NCBI RefSeq assembly: GCF_014199985.1
Contig: NZ_JACHOS010000024.1
Location: forward strand, 1-64,000
DNA length: 64,000 nt
Direction of reading: 5' to 3'
DNA from: Methylorubrum rhodesianum
Lineage (GTDB): Bacteria > Pseudomonadota > Alphaproteobacteria > Rhizobiales > Beijerinckiaceae
Shown here: piece after piece, positions 44,669 through 53,782 of the stretch
Position numbering within the stretch: position 1 is the first letter of the stretch
How the letters are laid out: every line of letters begins with the position of its first letter
The notes under the pieces: model-generated
What the model was told of the DNA's origin: nothing
Database searches by the model: none
Seen by the model: only the letters and a program-made list of their open reading frames with translations
Made by a program: the position numbers and the translations under genes

Positions 44669-46675
44669 ATGTTCGCAAACACGGACCTGCAGCACCTGCT
44701 GTTCGGGCGCCTCTCGCTGGAGGACATCCCGTACCACGAACCGATCCTGCAAGTGACCTTCGCAGGCGTCGCCGTGGCCGGGATCGCGGTGCTCGCCGCA
44801 ATCACCTATTTCCGGTTCTGGGGCCCGCTCTGGCGCGACTGGCTGACCTCGGTCGACCATAAGAAGATCGGCATCATGTACGTGGTGCTGGCGCTGGTGA
44901 TGCTGCTGCGCGGCTTCGCCGACGCGTTGCTGATGCGCTCGCAGCAGGCGATCGCCTTCGGCGCCAACGAGGGCTACCTGCCCCCGCACCACTACGATCA
45001 GATCTTCACCGCCCACGGCGTGATCATGATCTTCTTCGTGGCGATGCCCTTCGTCACCGGCCTGATGAACTACGTCGTGCCGCTGCAGATCGGTGCGCGC
45101 GACGTCGCCTTCCCGTTCCTGAACAACTTCTCGTTCTGGATGACGGTCTCGGGCGCCGTCACGATCATGATCTCGCTGTTCGTCGGCGAGTTCGCCCGCA
45201 CGGGCTGGCTCGCCTATCCGCCGCTGTCGGGCGCGGACATGAGTCCGGGCGTCGGCGTCGACTACTACATCTGGGGCCTGCAGATCGCGGGCATCGGCAC
45301 GACGCTGTCGGGCATCAACCTGATCGCGACCATCGTGAAGATGCGCGCGCCCGGCATGTCGATGATGAAGCTGCCGATCTTCACCTGGACCTCGCTGTGC
45401 ACCAACGTGCTCATCGTGGCCGCCTTCCCGATCCTCGCCGCCGTTCTCGCGCTGCTGACCCTCGACCGCTACGTCGGCACGCACTTCTTCACGAACGACC
45501 TCGGCGGCAACCCGATGATGTACTTCAACCTCATCTGGATCTGGGGCCATCCGGAGGTCTACATCCTCATCCTGCCCGCCTTCGGCGTGTTCTCGGAGGT
45601 CACCTCGGCCTTCTGCGGCAAGCGCCTGTTCGGCTACACCTCGATGGTCTACGCGACCGTCGTCATCACGATCCTGTCCTACCTCGTGTGGCTGCATCAC
45701 TTCTTCACGATGGGCTCGGGCGCGAGCGTGAACTCGTTCTTCGGCATCACGACGATGATCATCTCGATCCCGACGGGTGCGAAGATCTTCAACTGGCTGT
45801 TCACGATGTACCGCGGCCGCATCCGGTTCGACGTGCCGATGCTGTGGACCGTCAGCTTCATGGTCACCTTCGTGATCGGCGGCATGACCGGCGTGCTGCT
45901 CGCCGTGCCCCCGGCCGACTTCGTGCTCCACAACTCGCTGTTCCTGATCGCGCACTTCCACAACGTGATCATCGGCGGCGTGCTGTTCGGCATGTTCGCC
46001 GGCGTGAACTACTGGTTCCCGAAGGCCTTCGGCTTCCGGCTCGACGAGTTCTGGGGCAAGGTCAGCTTCTGGTTCTGGACCATCGGCTTCTACGTCGCCT
46101 TCATGCCGCTCTACGTGCTGGGGCTGATGGGCGTGACCCGCCGCGCCCAGCACTTCGACGATCCCTCGCTGCAGCCGTGGTTCGTCGTCGCCGCCATCGG
46201 CGCCGGCCTGATCGCGATCGGCATCGGCGCGATGATCGTGCAGTTCGCGGTCTCGATCAAAAACCGCGAGGCTCTGCGCGACGTCACGGGCGACCCGTGG
46301 GAAGGCCGGACGCTGGAATGGTCCACCTCCTCGCCGCCGCCGGACTACAACTTCGCCTTCACGCCCGTGGTGCATAACCTCGACGCGTGGTGGGAGATGA
46401 AGGCCCGCGGCTTCCAGCGCCCGGTCCAGGGCTACAAGCCGATCCACATGCCCAAGAACACCGCCACCGGCGTGATCCTGGGCGTGGTCAGCATCGCCTT
46501 CTCCTTCGCGATGATCTGGTACATCTGGTGGCTGGCGGCGCTGACCTTCGTGGCGGCCCTGGCGATCGCGATCGGCCACACCTTCAACTACGACCGCGAC
46601 TTCTACATCCCCGCCGAAACGGTCCGCCGCACGGAGCAGCAGCGGACCGAGGCCCTGGCGGCGGTGCGGGCCTGA
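44669..46675 (+). CDS. cyoB: Cytochrome bo3 quinol oxidase subunit I
   Basis: The catalytic 668-residue heme-copper subunit that reduces O2 to water and pumps protons. Quinol-site residues are visible in LLRGFADALLMRSQQA (Arg and Asp) and HHYDQIFTAHG (His and Gln). The CuB ligands are in WGHPEVYILILPAFG (His-Tyr crosslink) and WLHHFFT. Low- and high-spin heme His ligands are in TAHGVIM and HFHNVIIGG. It has about 15 helices. It lies 39 bases after cyoA. Confidence 0.97.
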   Translation: MFANTDLQHLLFGRLSLEDIPYHEPILQVTFAGVAVAGIAVLAAITYFRFWGPLWRDWLTSVDHKKIGIMYVVLALVMLLRGFADALLMRSQQAIAFGANEGYLPPHHYDQIFTAHGVIMIFFVAMPFVTGLMNYVVPLQIGARDVAFPFLNNFSFWMTVSGAVTIMISLFVGEFARTGWLAYPPLSGADMSPGVGVDYYIWGLQIAGIGTTLSGINLIATIVKMRAPGMSMMKLPIFTWTSLCTNVLIVAAFPILAAVLALLTLDRYVGTHFFTNDLGGNPMMYFNLIWIWGHPEVYILILPAFGVFSEVTSAFCGKRLFGYTSMVYATVVITILSYLVWLHHFFTMGSGASVNSFFGITTMIISIPTGAKIFNWLFTMYRGRIRFDVPMLWTVSFMVTFVIGGMTGVLLAVPPADFVLHNSLFLIAHFHNVIIGGVLFGMFAGVNYWFPKAFGFRLDEFWGKVSFWFWTIGFYVAFMPLYVLGLMGVTRRAQHFDDPSLQPWFVVAAIGAGLIAIGIGAMIVQFAVSIKNREALRDVTGDPWEGRTLEWSTSSPPPDYNFAFTPVVHNLDAWWEMKARGFQRPVQGYKPIHMPKNTATGVILGVVSIAFSFAMIWYIWWLAALTFVAALAIAIGHTFNYDRDFYIPAETVRRTEQQRTEALAAVRA

Positions 46676-46682
46676 GGACACC

Positions 46683-47336
46683 ATGGCATCCCACGCAAAC
46701 CCCGCCATGAACCCGGCCATTGCCGGGGCGACCGCCGCCGACGTGCCGGACTTCCTCGATCTCGAGGGCGAGCATCACCCGGAAGGGAGCACGATGCTCG
46801 GCTTCTGGATCTACCTGATGAGCGACTGCCTCATCTTCGCGGTCCTGTTCGCCACCTACGCCGTGCTCGGCCGCAGCTACGCGGCCGGGCCCTCGCCCAA
46901 GGACCTGTTCGACCTGCCGATCGTGGCGGTGAACACGTCGATGCTCCTGTTCTCCTCCATCACCTACGGCTTCGCCATGTTGGCGATGGAGCGGGACGAC
47001 CTCGCCAAGACCCAACTCTGGCTGGCGGTCACCGGCCTGTTCGGCGCGGCCTTCGTCGGGCTCGAACTCTACGAGTTCGCGCACCTGATCCACGAGGGCG
47101 CCACGCCCCAGCGCAGCGGCTTCCTGTCGGCGTTCTTCACCCTCGTCGGCACCCACGGCCTGCACGTCACCTTCGGCCTGATCTGGCTCGTCACGCTGAT
47201 GATCCAGACCCGGATCAGGGGCCTCGTGCCGGAGAACAGGCGCCGGCTGATGTGCCTGTCGATGTTCTGGCACTTCCTCGACGTCATCTGGATCGGCGTC
47301 TTCACCTTCGTGTACCTGATGGGAGTCCTGCAATGA
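46683..47336 (+). CDS. cyoC: Cytochrome bo3 quinol oxidase subunit III
   Basis: A 217-residue five-helix subunit that stabilises the oxidase core. LGFWIYLMSDCLIFAVLFATYAVL at about 40-63 is the typical first helix, and GTHGLHVTFGLIWLVTLM and FWHFLDVIWIGVFTFVYLMGVL close the protein. It follows cyoB after 7 bases and overlaps cyoD by 4 bases (ATGA). Confidence 0.96.
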   Translation: MASHANPAMNPAIAGATAADVPDFLDLEGEHHPEGSTMLGFWIYLMSDCLIFAVLFATYAVLGRSYAAGPSPKDLFDLPIVAVNTSMLLFSSITYGFAMLAMERDDLAKTQLWLAVTGLFGAAFVGLELYEFAHLIHEGATPQRSGFLSAFFTLVGTHGLHVTFGLIWLVTLMIQTRIRGLVPENRRRLMCLSMFWHFLDVIWIGVFTFVYLMGVLQ

Positions 47337-47743
47337 GCGGGGCAGCGCACGCCGACGATCACGCCCACGGGCATGGGGTCCACGGGCATGGGGGCCACGG
47401 GCAGGACGCCCACGGCCACGGCTCGTTCAAGGATTACGTGACGGGCTTCGTGCTCTCCGTCATCCTGACGGCGATCCCGTTCTGGCTGGTGATGGGCAAC
47501 GTCATCGAGGACAAGCTCGTCACCGGCGTCGTCATCCTCGGGCTGGCCGTGGTGCAGATCGTGGTCCACATGATCTACTTCCTGCACATGAACACGAAGT
47601 CGGAGGGCGGCTGGACCTTCCTGGCGCTGATCTTCACGATCACGCTGGTGGTCATCACGCTGTTCGGCTCGATCTGGGTCATGCACCACCTCAACGCCAA
47701 CATGATGCCGGTTTCGGCCGAGGAGATGCGTCACGCCCCCTGA
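47333..47743 (+). CDS. cyoD: Cytochrome bo3 quinol oxidase subunit IV, His-rich N-terminus
   Basis: A 136-residue three-helix subunit. The core, SFKDYVTGFVLSVILTAIPFWLVM, VVILGLAVVQIVVHMIYFLHM and FLALIFTITLVVITLFGSIWVMHHL, matches CyoD. The N-terminal 30 residues are unusually His/Gly-rich (about ten His, for example HADDHAHGHGVHGHGGHG), longer than the E. coli tail and possibly metal-binding or a copper store for the oxidase. It overlaps cyoC. Confidence 0.94.
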   Translation: MSGAAHADDHAHGHGVHGHGGHGQDAHGHGSFKDYVTGFVLSVILTAIPFWLVMGNVIEDKLVTGVVILGLAVVQIVVHMIYFLHMNTKSEGGWTFLALIFTITLVVITLFGSIWVMHHLNANMMPVSAEEMRHAP

Positions 47744-47819
47744 CGCCTCCCCGCAATCCGGCGCTCCAGGGCCCGCCGCTCCGGCGGAGGGCCGGCGGCG
47801 CCCGCTTCTCGCCCGGATC

Positions 47820-48539
47820 GTGCTGGTCCTGGCGGGCCTGGCCGTAACGGGCGTGTTCCTCGGCCTCGGCACGTGGCAGGTCGAGCGCCGGACCTGGAAA
47901 CTCGACCTGATCGACCGGGTCGAGGCCCGCATCCGGGCCGAGCCGGTGCCCGCACCGGGGCCGGAGGACTGGGCCGGCCTCACGGCGGCCTCGGCCGAGT
48001 ACCGCCGGGTCCGGCTCACCGGGCGTTTCGCCCACGACCGCGCCACCCTGGTCCAGGCGGTGACCGGGCGCGGCGCCGGCTTCTGGGTGCTGGTGCCGCT
48101 CGCGACCGACCGCGGTTTCACCGTCCTCGTCAACCGCGGCTTCGTGCCGATGGAATCCCGCGAGCGCGCGGCCCGTGAAGCGGGTGAACCGGGCGGGGAG
48201 GTGACGGTCACGGGCCTGCTGCGCCTGACCGAGCCCGGCGGCGGCTTCCTGCGCCGCAATGATCCGGCGGCCGACCGCTGGTATTCCCGCGACGTCGCGG
48301 CCATCGCCGCCGCCCGCGGGCTCGACCGGGCGCCGTCCGCCGTCGCGCCCTACTTCGTGGATGCCGACGCCGCGCCCAATCCCGGCGGCCTGCCGGTCGG
48401 CGGCCTCACCGTGGTGGCCTTCCACAACAACCATCTCGTCTACGCGCTGACGTGGTACGCCCTTGCGCTGATGAGCGCCGCCGCCCTCGTCTACGCGCTC
48501 CGGGGATCCCGCCGGATGCCGGGGTCTGCGAACGCCTGA
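47820..48539 (+). CDS. SURF1-family oxidase assembly protein
   Basis: A 239-residue membrane protein with two helices: VLAGLAVTGVFLGLGTWQVERR at the N-terminus, which includes the SURF1 hallmark GTWQV.R, and LVYALTWYALALMSAAALVYAL at the C-terminus. The periplasmic domain contains VLVNRGFVP and AFHNNHLVYALTWY. SURF1 helps insert heme into terminal oxidases, fitting its place after cyoD. The only usable start is GTG at 47820, inside the first helix. The same frame stays open upstream to a stop at 47703-47705 and would encode a natural-looking basic leader (PDASPQSG...RRRPLLARI) but has no ATG, GTG or TTG. The true start may be unusual or the gene altered. Confidence 0.85.
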   Translation: MLVLAGLAVTGVFLGLGTWQVERRTWKLDLIDRVEARIRAEPVPAPGPEDWAGLTAASAEYRRVRLTGRFAHDRATLVQAVTGRGAGFWVLVPLATDRGFTVLVNRGFVPMESRERAAREAGEPGGEVTVTGLLRLTEPGGGFLRRNDPAADRWYSRDVAAIAAARGLDRAPSAVAPYFVDADAAPNPGGLPVGGLTVVAFHNNHLVYALTWYALALMSAAALVYALRGSRRMPGSANA

Positions 48540-48555
48540 CGCCGGGGCCGCGCGG

Positions 48556-48600
48556 GCATGGCCAGCGTGGGCATGGGCAGCGTGGGCATGGGCAGCGCGC
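48556..48600. repeat. Tandem repeat, 15 bases x 3
   Basis: Units GCATGGCCAGCGTGG, GCATGGGCAGCGTGG and GCATGGGCAGCGCGC directly follow the SURF1 stop. An A6-G-T7 tract (about 48613-48626) follows and could help end the oxidase transcript. Confidence 0.7.
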
Positions 48601-48757
48601 ATCCGCCTCCTAAAAAAGTTTTTTTACCGCTGGGATTACGCAACTGTATCGATTTGACCGCTGAGGTTGTTAACCCTCCTCACGCCGGGTGCCGCCGCGA
48701 TTCGCGCCAGCCCCGCGCCTTCGAACGACGTCTTCGGATGAAGTGAAGGAAATCGTC

Positions 48758-49165
48758 ATGGGAGTCGCCCTGCACGGGCTTGCACGCGAGGGGCTCGGCC
48801 GCCGGGGCGACGAGCCGTCCCGTCGCGTGCCCGAGCCTCTGGCGGGTCTCATCGTCTCCATGGAGCGGACCCTCGCCACGCTGGCGGGGGAGGGCGGCGG
48901 CCGCAACGAGCTGCATGCCCTGCGCAACTATCTCTCCGACCTCTGCGTGCTGACCGAGGAGACGCCGCGGATCCGGCGGGCGGTGGATCGCCTGGTCGTC
49001 GCCGGCGACCGCCTCGGCGAGGCGGTGATCGCGCCGCGCGGCTACGAGCGGCGGTGGCGCACCCCTCGCCTGGGCCGGGCCCGGCAGGCGCTCGCCTCCC
49101 TCGAACGGACGCTGGCGGGGGCACGTCCGAGCCGGATCGCGGTGCGCCTCGACCGCGACTGGTGA
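48758..49165 (+). CDS. Small soluble protein of unknown function
   Basis: A 135-residue helical, charged protein. No signal peptide or membrane helix. The centre (PLAGLIVSMERTLATLAGE, then ELHALRNYLSDLCVLTEETPRIRRAVDRLVVAGDRL) looks like a helical bundle. AAGGA lies 7 bases before the ATG at 48758, which supports this start over one 69 bases upstream. I recognise no family. It stands alone between the oxidase operon and the VTT-protein gene. Confidence 0.65.
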   Translation: MGVALHGLAREGLGRRGDEPSRRVPEPLAGLIVSMERTLATLAGEGGGRNELHALRNYLSDLCVLTEETPRIRRAVDRLVVAGDRLGEAVIAPRGYERRWRTPRLGRARQALASLERTLAGARPSRIAVRLDRDW

Positions 49166-49291
49166 GCCGAGCCGAGGGCGGTACGGTCGGGGTCGCAGAC
49201 GAAAACGGCCGAGCTTGGCGGGAACAGTTGCGCCGGCCAACGGTTTGCGGACGCGGGCATCAGCCGCACCGTTCCCCCTTCGAGCCACCGA

Positions 49292-49975
49292 ATGGATAAA
49301 CCCAGCCGCTCGGCCCAGACCTGGGCAGCCACGGCCGGCGCCGCCGCGCTGGCAGTCGGTGCATGGTACCTCCTGCCCGTCGAGCAGTGGCTGCGCGCCT
49401 TCTCGGACTGGGCGAACGGCCTCGGACCCTACGGCCTCCTGGCCTTCGGAGTGCTGTTCTTCTTCGCGACCCTTCTCGTGGTGCCGGGCACCCCGCTCAC
49501 CATCGCCGGGGCGGTCGCCTTCGGCTGGGCGGTGATGCCCGTGGTGCTGCTCTCGGCCACTCTCGGCTCCTGGCTCGCCTTCGTAGCGGCCCGATACCTC
49601 ATCCGCGACCGGGTCAGGGGGCTGATCGAGCGCCGGCCGGCGCTGAACGCCACCGTGGAGGCGGTCGGCGACGGCGGCTGGCGGCTCATGACCCTGATGC
49701 GGCTCAGCCCCTTCGTGCCGTTCAACGCCCAGAACTACGTGTTCGGGGTGACGGATGTCCGCACCTCCGCCTATCTGATCTCCACGGTGATCGGCATGCT
49801 GCCGGGCACCGTGGTCTGCGTCTATCTCGGCGTGATCGGCCGCCATGCCGGCAGCGACGAGCCGACCCATTGGATCACCCTCGGCCTCGGCCTTGTCGCC
49901 ACCGTCGCGGCGGTGGAGCTGACCCGGCGGCGGGTGCGGGCCAAGCTTGAAACGGGCAGGCCGGCACGCGCATGA
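49292..49975 (+). CDS. TVP38/TMEM64 (VTT-domain) membrane protein
   Basis: A 227-residue inner-membrane protein with about five to six helices. The VTT/DedA-like core includes FFFATLLVVPGTPLTIAGAVAFGWAVMP, GSWLAFVAARYLIRDRVRG and LMRLSPFVPFNAQNYVFGVTDV. Family members are thought to move or scramble lipids or affect membrane homeostasis. It overlaps the phospholipase D-like gene by 4 bases (ATGA), so the two are co-translated and probably act together on membrane lipids. Confidence 0.92.
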   Translation: MDKPSRSAQTWAATAGAAALAVGAWYLLPVEQWLRAFSDWANGLGPYGLLAFGVLFFFATLLVVPGTPLTIAGAVAFGWAVMPVVLLSATLGSWLAFVAARYLIRDRVRGLIERRPALNATVEAVGDGGWRLMTLMRLSPFVPFNAQNYVFGVTDVRTSAYLISTVIGMLPGTVVCVYLGVIGRHAGSDEPTHWITLGLGLVATVAAVELTRRRVRAKLETGRPARA

Positions 49976-51507
49976 GGATGGATCTCGGAGTGGGCAAAGG
50001 ATCGGGCGAGAGCTGGCTGAGGCCCGGGCTCACCTGCTGGCGGCAGGAGCGGGCGGGGCGCGTCGCGGTGCTGCATGACGGAGCGGCCTATTTCGCCGCC
50101 GCCCACGCGGCACTGACGAAGGCGCGCCGCTCGATCACCCTGATCGGCTGGAGCTTCGACCCGCGGGCGCGCCTGCTGCCGGGGGATTCGCCCGATGCGG
50201 GCGAGTCCCTGGCCGAGCTGCTGCGCCGCCTCAAGGCCGCGCGGCCGGAACTGGCTATCCGCATCCTGATCTGGGACATGCCCTGGCCGATCTCGGCGGG
50301 CAACGACCACACGCCCGACAGCGTCCGGGCGAGCCTCGGGCCCGACATCGACTTCCGCATCGACGGCACGCTGCCCTTCGGCGCCTGCCAGCACCAGAAG
50401 ATCCTCGTGATCGATGACCGGATCGCGTTCTGCGGCGGCAGCGATTTCGAGGTGAACCGCTGGGACACGCCCGCCCACCGCGACCGCGATCCCCGTCGAC
50501 GCCTGCCCTCCGGCGAGGACTACCCGCCGCGCCACGACGTGATGATGCTGGTCGATCGCTCCGCCGCGCGGGCGCTGGCCGAACTCGCCCGCGAGCGCTG
50601 GCGCCGCGCCACCGGCGAGACCGTCCCGCTCGCCGCCCCCGAGACCGATCCTTCCTATGATCCGTGGCCCGAAACCCTGGCGCCGCACCTGAGCGACGTG
50701 ACGGTGGGACTGAGCCGCACCGATCCGCCGTTCGCCGGCCGTCCGGCGGTCACGGAGAGCGCCGCCCTGTACCGCGCCTCGATCCGGGCGGCGGAGCGCT
50801 TCATCTATCTGGAGAACCAGTACCTCGCCTCGCCGGTCGTGGCGGCGGCGCTGGCCGCGCGCCTCGCCGAGCCGGAGGGACCGGAGATCGTGATCGTGCT
50901 GTCCGAGCGCAGCCCGAGCGGCTTCGACCGCCTGACCATGGACAGCGCCCGCCGCGGCCTGATCCGCTCCTTGCGCCGGGCGGACCGCTTCGACCGCCTG
51001 CGGATCGTGGCGCCGCACACGGAGAAGCGCCGGCCGATCCTGGTTCACGCCAAGGTCGCGATCATCGACGAGCGCCTGCTCAGGATCGGCTCGACCAACC
51101 TCAACAACCGCTCCTTCGGCTACGACACCGAGTGCGACCTCGCCGTCGAGGTGCCGGCCGGGGATGCGGAGTCCCGTGCGGCGGTGCGACGGCTGCTCGT
51201 GCGGCTGCTCGCCCATCACGGCGGCTGCCCGCCCGACGTGTTCGCGGAAGCCTTCGAGGCCCGCGGCTCCCTGCGGGCCGTGCTCGACGATCCCCGTCTG
51301 ATGCCGAGCCCGCGGGTCTGTCCGCTCGTTCCCTCGCGCCGCGGCCCGGTGGCGCGCCTCGTCGAGGCGTTCCATCTCGGCGACCCGGTGAGCCCCGCCG
51401 ATGCGTGGCGCCCCTGGCGGCGGCGGGCTCTTCTGCGCCAGGCCCGCGGGGAGGCCGCCTCGGAAGTCGAGGCGGCCGCGCGGCGAGAGGTGCTGGAGCC
51501 ATCCTGA
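49972..51507 (+). CDS. Phospholipase D-like protein
   Basis: A 511-residue protein with two complete HKD motifs, HQKILVIDD (about 142) and HAKVAIIDE (about 360). A GGSDFEVNRWDT segment follows the first and GSTNLNNRSFGYDTECDL the second. No signal peptide is evident. Such two-HKD enzymes hydrolyse phospholipids or make cardiolipin-like lipids by phosphatidyl transfer. Length, absence of membrane helices, and the adjacent VTT and EEP proteins match a common alphaproteobacterial VTT-PLD-EEP module. Cardiolipin synthase activity is possible but not established. Confidence 0.88.
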   Translation: MRMDLGVGKGSGESWLRPGLTCWRQERAGRVAVLHDGAAYFAAAHAALTKARRSITLIGWSFDPRARLLPGDSPDAGESLAELLRRLKAARPELAIRILIWDMPWPISAGNDHTPDSVRASLGPDIDFRIDGTLPFGACQHQKILVIDDRIAFCGGSDFEVNRWDTPAHRDRDPRRRLPSGEDYPPRHDVMMLVDRSAARALAELARERWRRATGETVPLAAPETDPSYDPWPETLAPHLSDVTVGLSRTDPPFAGRPAVTESAALYRASIRAAERFIYLENQYLASPVVAAALAARLAEPEGPEIVIVLSERSPSGFDRLTMDSARRGLIRSLRRADRFDRLRIVAPHTEKRRPILVHAKVAIIDERLLRIGSTNLNNRSFGYDTECDLAVEVPAGDAESRAAVRRLLVRLLAHHGGCPPDVFAEAFEARGSLRAVLDDPRLMPSPRVCPLVPSRRGPVARLVEAFHLGDPVSPADAWRPWRRRALLRQARGEAASEVEAAARREVLEPS

Positions 51508-51510
51508 CGG

Positions 51511-52587
51511 CTACTTGTCGAAGACGCGCTGCAGCGCCGCCTGATCCTTGCGGGCGTCCTTGTCCGCAGGCAGGGCGAGCAGGGTGAGGATGCGCGCCTT
51601 GTCCGGCGTGAGATCGCCCGCGAAGACGGCGCCCGCCTTGCGCAGGGTGTTGCCGCCGCCCTTGAAGCCGTAGACCGGCAGCGCCCGGCCGTCGTGGACC
51701 CTGGTCGCCACGACCACCGGCACGCCCCTGGCGATGACCTCGGCGATGGCGTCGTGCATCTCGGCATTGACGTTGCCCCAGCCATAGGCCTCGACCACGA
51801 TCGCCTCGGCCCCGCTCTCGGCCGCGTGCCGCACCTGCGAGCCGTCCGCCCCGGCATACATCGCCACGAGATCAACCCGCGGCAGCCGCTCCGGCAGCGG
51901 CAGGGTCTGGCGGCGGAGGGAGCGGCGGCCGAACACGACGCGATCCTCGTCGACGTAGCCGAGGATGCCGGCCTCCCCCGAATTGAAGGTCTCGACGTTG
52001 CTGGTGTGGGTCTTGCGCACCTCGCGGGCGGCGTTGATGCGGTGGTTGAGCGTCACCGTCACGCCCTGGCCCACGGCGCCCTCGGCCAGGATCTGCCGGG
52101 CGGCGTTGAGGAGATTGCGCGGGCCATCCGCATCCGCGTCGGAGGCGTTGCGCTGGGCTCCCACCAGCACCACCGGCTTGTCGCTCTTCAGGGTCAGATC
52201 GAGGAAGTAGGCGGTCTGGTCGAGGGTGTCGGTCCCGTGCAGGACGATCGCCCCGCGGATGCCGGGATCGGCGAGGAGCGCGTCGATCCGGCGGGCCAGC
52301 GCCGGCCAGCGGTCCGGGCCCATGTAATCGCTCGGCACGTTGCTGAACTCGGTGACCTCGATGGTGGCGATGTCCTTGAGCTTGGGCACCGCCGCGACGA
52401 GATCCTCGCCGGACAGGGCCGGAACCGGCGCGTGGGTCGTCGGATCGAGCTTCATCGCGATGGTGCCGCCGGTCGCCACCACGGCGATCCGCGGCGGCTC
52501 GGCGAGAGCCGGCCCGGCGGAGAGCGCGATCAGGGCGGCGAAACCGAGAGCGGTCAGGTGTCCGGCGGTCCCAGCGGTCTTCGTCAT
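51511..52587 (-). CDS. Type II (periplasmic) L-asparaginase
   Basis: A 358-residue exported hydrolase of asparagine (and often glutamine) to aspartate and ammonia. A signal peptide (LGFAALIALSAGPALAE) is followed by the two catalytic signatures: VVATGGTIA (nucleophile Thr, about residue 41) and VLHGTDTLDQTAYFL (about 116-130). Asp-Lys partner residues are in the TLKSDKPVVLVGAQR region. A high-affinity periplasmic nitrogen-scavenging role is expected. It is convergent with the PLD-like gene, with only 3 bases between stops. Confidence 0.94.
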   Translation of the reverse strand: MTKTAGTAGHLTALGFAALIALSAGPALAEPPRIAVVATGGTIAMKLDPTTHAPVPALSGEDLVAAVPKLKDIATIEVTEFSNVPSDYMGPDRWPALARRIDALLADPGIRGAIVLHGTDTLDQTAYFLDLTLKSDKPVVLVGAQRNASDADADGPRNLLNAARQILAEGAVGQGVTVTLNHRINAAREVRKTHTSNVETFNSGEAGILGYVDEDRVVFGRRSLRRQTLPLPERLPRVDLVAMYAGADGSQVRHAAESGAEAIVVEAYGWGNVNAEMHDAIAEVIARGVPVVVATRVHDGRALPVYGFKGGGNTLRKAGAVFAGDLTPDKARILTLLALPADKDARKDQAALQRVFDK

Positions 52588-52665
52588 CGTACGCGCGTCC
52601 TCTCCCGTACACGGCCGGTCGTCGGGCCGGCCTGGGGACGACCATGCGCGTACGCGGAAAAACCC

Positions 52666-53493
52666 TCAACCCGGCCCGATCCGGATCTCCGCCAGAACCG
52701 GCAGATGATCCGACGCCTGCCGCGCCAGCGGGGTGTCTACCACCGCGACGCGCTCGACGGCGACGTGCTCGCTCACGAAGACATGGTCGATGCGCAGCAG
52801 CGGGAAGCGGCTCGGGAAGCTCGCCCCGCCGCGCCGCCAGCGCCGCTCCCCGGTGAGCCGCCGTGCATCGGTCAGGCGTCGGCTCAGGCGGCGGTAGGCC
52901 CGCGACCAACCCGTGGCGTTGAAGTCGCCGAGCAGGACCGTCGGCGCGCGGCAGGCGGGATCGCCGAGCCAATCGGGCCCGAGCAGCGCCTCGGCCTGGG
53001 CGATGCGCTCCGCGCCGAGCAGCCCGAAATGCGTGGTGAGCACCTGGATCGCGGCCCCGCCCGCCGTCATCTCGACCCAGAGGGCGCCGCGCGGCTCCAG
53101 GCCGGGGCGCCGCAGCAGGCCGGGCAGGGGGCCGGCGCGCCTGAGCCGCGAGGGGAGGTGGGTGAGCAGGGCGTCGCCGTAGCGTTCCTCCTCGATGTGC
53201 AGGGCCGGGTGAAAATGCGAGAACATGCCGACGAGCCGAGCGATCTCCTCCGCCTGATCCAAGCCGCCGGTGCGCGGGCGCCCGACATCGACCTCCTGCA
53301 GGGCGACGATGTCGGGCTCCAGGGCAGCGATCACCCGCGCGACCCGCTCCGGCGCCACCCGCCCGTCGGTGCCGCGGCAATGGCGGACGTTGTAGGTGAG
53401 CAGGCGCAAGCGCCGCGCGGCCGCCGGGAGCGCCGCTTCCCCCGCCCTCAGCGACCGCTCTCGCGTCTGCCCTTCGATCTGTTCCGCCCGCAC
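52666..53493 (-). CDS. Endonuclease/exonuclease/phosphatase (EEP) family protein
   Basis: A 275-residue protein with the EEP fold of DNase I, exonuclease III and phosphodiesterases. Motifs in order: LLTYNVRHCRG, DIVALQEVDVG (metal Glu), TTHFGLL, VLLGDFNA (Asp/Asn) and IDHVFVS ending ASDHLPVLAEI (catalytic His). It may cleave nucleic acid or phospholipid headgroups. The GTG at 53493 follows AGAGGG closely and gives a normal length; an ATG far upstream would add an Arg/Pro-rich 97-residue extension. It lies upstream of the asparaginase gene on the same strand. Confidence 0.85.
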   Translation of the reverse strand: MRAEQIEGQTRERSLRAGEAALPAAARRLRLLTYNVRHCRGTDGRVAPERVARVIAALEPDIVALQEVDVGRPRTGGLDQAEEIARLVGMFSHFHPALHIEEERYGDALLTHLPSRLRRAGPLPGLLRRPGLEPRGALWVEMTAGGAAIQVLTTHFGLLGAERIAQAEALLGPDWLGDPACRAPTVLLGDFNATGWSRAYRRLSRRLTDARRLTGERRWRRGGASFPSRFPLLRIDHVFVSEHVAVERVAVVDTPLARQASDHLPVLAEIRIGPG

Positions 53494-53782
53494 GCCCTCT
53501 CCCCCCGGCCGATTCCCGCGCAACTCCGTCCGCCAAGGATTGGAGAGGCGCGCCAACCGAACGCCGGGACCGGCCAACCGATCCCGGATCGCCCCGCCGC
53601 CCGCGCGGCAAAACCGCGCCGGCGGCCGTTTTCCGTGACCAACGGAACCGCATCGGGGATCACCTCTTTCGAATGGGCGAGGGTGCGCTGCGGCGCCGAA
53701 GGCGGGACCGGATGAAGGCGATGCGGACGAGAGAGGCGCGGCAAGGGGCGTGGCAACGGGCGCGGCAAGGCGCGCGCGAGGC

